Below, piece by piece: positions 62,492 through 63,332 of a DNA stretch of 63,332 nucleotides. The position numbers and the translations under genes were made by a program. Below the pieces are notes generated by a model, which saw nothing but the letters and a program-made list of their open reading frames with translations, made no database searches and was not told the origin of the DNA. Each line of letters starts with the position of its first letter. The first letter of the stretch is position 1. The DNA comes from Terriglobia bacterium (lineage in GTDB: Bacteria; Acidobacteriota; Terriglobia; Terriglobales; Acidobacteriaceae): the NCBI GenBank assembly GCA_021324365.1, contig JAJPJE010000103.1:1-63332 (forward strand), in the 5' to 3' direction.

Positions 62492-63332
62492 CTACCTGAG
62501 CTCGGCGTCGATCAGGAAGTCGTAATTACCGGCCGGATTCAGGGGCAGATTGGTGACTCTGGGCGTGTGCACCAGAACATTATCGAGGTACCAGAGGTCA
62601 AGATAGGGAAGATCTACAGAAAGAATCTTCTGGAGTTGCGCATAGATCTGCTTGCGCTTGGCCTGGTCGGTTTCCTTCCGCCCCGCGGCAATCAGGGCGT
62701 CTGCTTTGGGATTGAAATAGAACCCGCGGTTCTGGCCTTTGGGAGGGAAGTGGTCCGAGTCGAAGGCGTACTCGAAAATGTCGGGATCGTCGTTCCCTCC
62801 GATCCACCGCAGCGTGTACAACTGGAAAGCGCCCTTCGTGACGTCTGCGAAGAACGTAGCGAATTCATACGTACGAATGTCCAATGCGATGCCTACTTGT
62901 CGAAGCTGCTGCTGGATGGCGGCAGCAATCAGGCGTGGATTCTCGTCGGTAGAGGTCTTAAACGTGAGATGGAAACGCACGCCGCTCACCGGCTTGTATC
63001 CGGCCGCGTCCAGTAGCTGCCGAGCTCGTTCGGGGTCGTACGGATACTTCTCCACGTCGTCGCTGTACGCCCAGGAATTCGGCGGCAGGATGCTGTTCGC
63101 CGGACGAGCCTGATCGCGCCAGAGGTACTGGATGAGCGGACGGCGATCGATGGCGTAAGCAATCGCCTGGCGTACGCGCACATCCTTCAGAATCGGGTCG
63201 CGAGTGTTGAACGCCATGTAGCCAAGAATTGTCCCCGGCGCCTCTTCGACTTGCAATTTGGTGTCGCGGCGAATGGTGTGGACCATGTCGGCCGTAAGCG
63301 CGTTGATCGCTATATCTGCGCTGCCTTTGCGA
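62492..63332 (-). CDS. extracellular solute-binding protein, family 5 (peptide ABC transporter), partial
   Basis: The last about 280 codons of the gene; the 5' end is beyond the window (the frame is open to 63332). SBP_bac_5 motifs: KDVRVRQAIAYAIDRRPLIQYL, YDPERARQLLDAAGY, TLRWIGGNDDPDIFEYAF and QKILSVDLPYLDLWY. It captures peptides, nickel or opines in the periplasm for an ABC permease not seen here. The stop is 43 nt before ymdB. Confidence 0.88.
   Translation of the reverse strand, partial: RKGSADIAINALTADMVHTIRRDTKLQVEEAPGTILGYMAFNTRDPILKDVRVRQAIAYAIDRRPLIQYLWRDQARPANSILPPNSWAYSDDVEKYPYDPERARQLLDAAGYKPVSGVRFHLTFKTSTDENPRLIAAAIQQQLRQVGIALDIRTYEFATFFADVTKGAFQLYTLRWIGGNDDPDIFEYAFDSDHFPPKGQNRGFYFNPKADALIAAGRKETDQAKRKQIYAQLQKILSVDLPYLDLWYLDNVLVHTPRVTNLPLNPAGNYDFLIDAELR

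Noticed and set aside
61630-62499. 289-aa rightward open frame
   Set aside because: It is antisense to ymdB, whose metal-binding motifs are intact.

Overview
The window looks like a chromosomal stretch from a diderm, GC-rich member of the Acidobacteriota (Terriglobia/Koribacter-like). This is inferred from gene content and style, because there is no 16S gene here. The pointers are a TonB-receptor-like barrel with an N-terminal carboxypeptidase-regulatory domain, an FHA-GAF-PP2C phosphatase, lpxD (lipid A) together with dapF and mpl (meso-DAP peptidoglycan), a PilZ protein, many small exported proteins of unknown function, frequent GTG/TTG starts, and hairpin repeats of a kind I associate with acidobacterial genomes. 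One tRNA (Arg-CCT) is present. I see no CRISPR array, insertion sequence, prophage or rRNA.

Layout. 0-10 kb: FHA-GAF-PP2C phosphatase, tRNA-Arg, methylthioadenosine phosphorylase with a PfkB kinase, a membrane glycosyltransferase whose start codon is apparently not ATG/GTG/TTG, dapF, a small zinc-ribbon protein and a TonB-receptor-like barrel. 9.4-15.3 kb: a small HTH protein, then the tightly packed run LD-carboxypeptidase, Mpl, M61 peptidase, PlsC, followed by PilZ; this is an envelope and muropeptide-recycling block. 15.3-24.7 kb: REC-PAS protein, lpxD, a small outer-membrane barrel, a CCA-adding/poly(A) polymerase with a histone-like tail, a DHH phosphoesterase and a hybrid sensor kinase. 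24.7-33.6 kb: HD-GYP response regulator, OmpR-type regulator overlapping a minimal kinase-like protein, then a leftward operon of radical SAM, BtuF-like, free-Met-sulfoxide-reductase-like and Nudix genes, an IscU-like scaffold, HAD and MobA-like genes, a CPBP-like protein and a TetR regulator. 33.6-47.9 kb: old yellow enzyme, a PD-(D/E)XK nuclease overlapping pncB, a methyltransferase, a DUF4337 protein, glucokinase, a YedY-like Mo enzyme, the SPOR/slipin/NfeD set, a TPR protein, a zinc oxidoreductase, a newly noted 54-aa ORF, and a flavin reductase.

47.9-53.1 kb is the decaying, accessory part. It holds the remnant of a type ISP restriction-modification enzyme whose helicase-methylase core is gone, six copies of a hairpin repeat, a GIY-YIG nuclease, a 43-aa signal-peptide mini-ORF, a lone nuoB, and a beta-propeller gene split by one in-frame amber codon. 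53.2-63.3 kb returns to housekeeping: GHMP kinase, CPBP protease, an exported Pro-rich protein, glutamine-dependent NAD synthetase and a DsbA-like protein, facing a leftward run of a peptide-binding protein (cut by the window edge), YmdB, a HAD phosphatase and an orphan secretin.

The best candidates for something new are the regulator plus degenerate mini-kinase at 25.9-27.2 kb, the radical SAM/BtuF-like/fRMsr-like/Nudix operon, the PD-(D/E)XK nuclease coupled to NAD salvage, the small ORFs at 46.4 and 51.0 kb, and the repeat family with the dismantled restriction gene.
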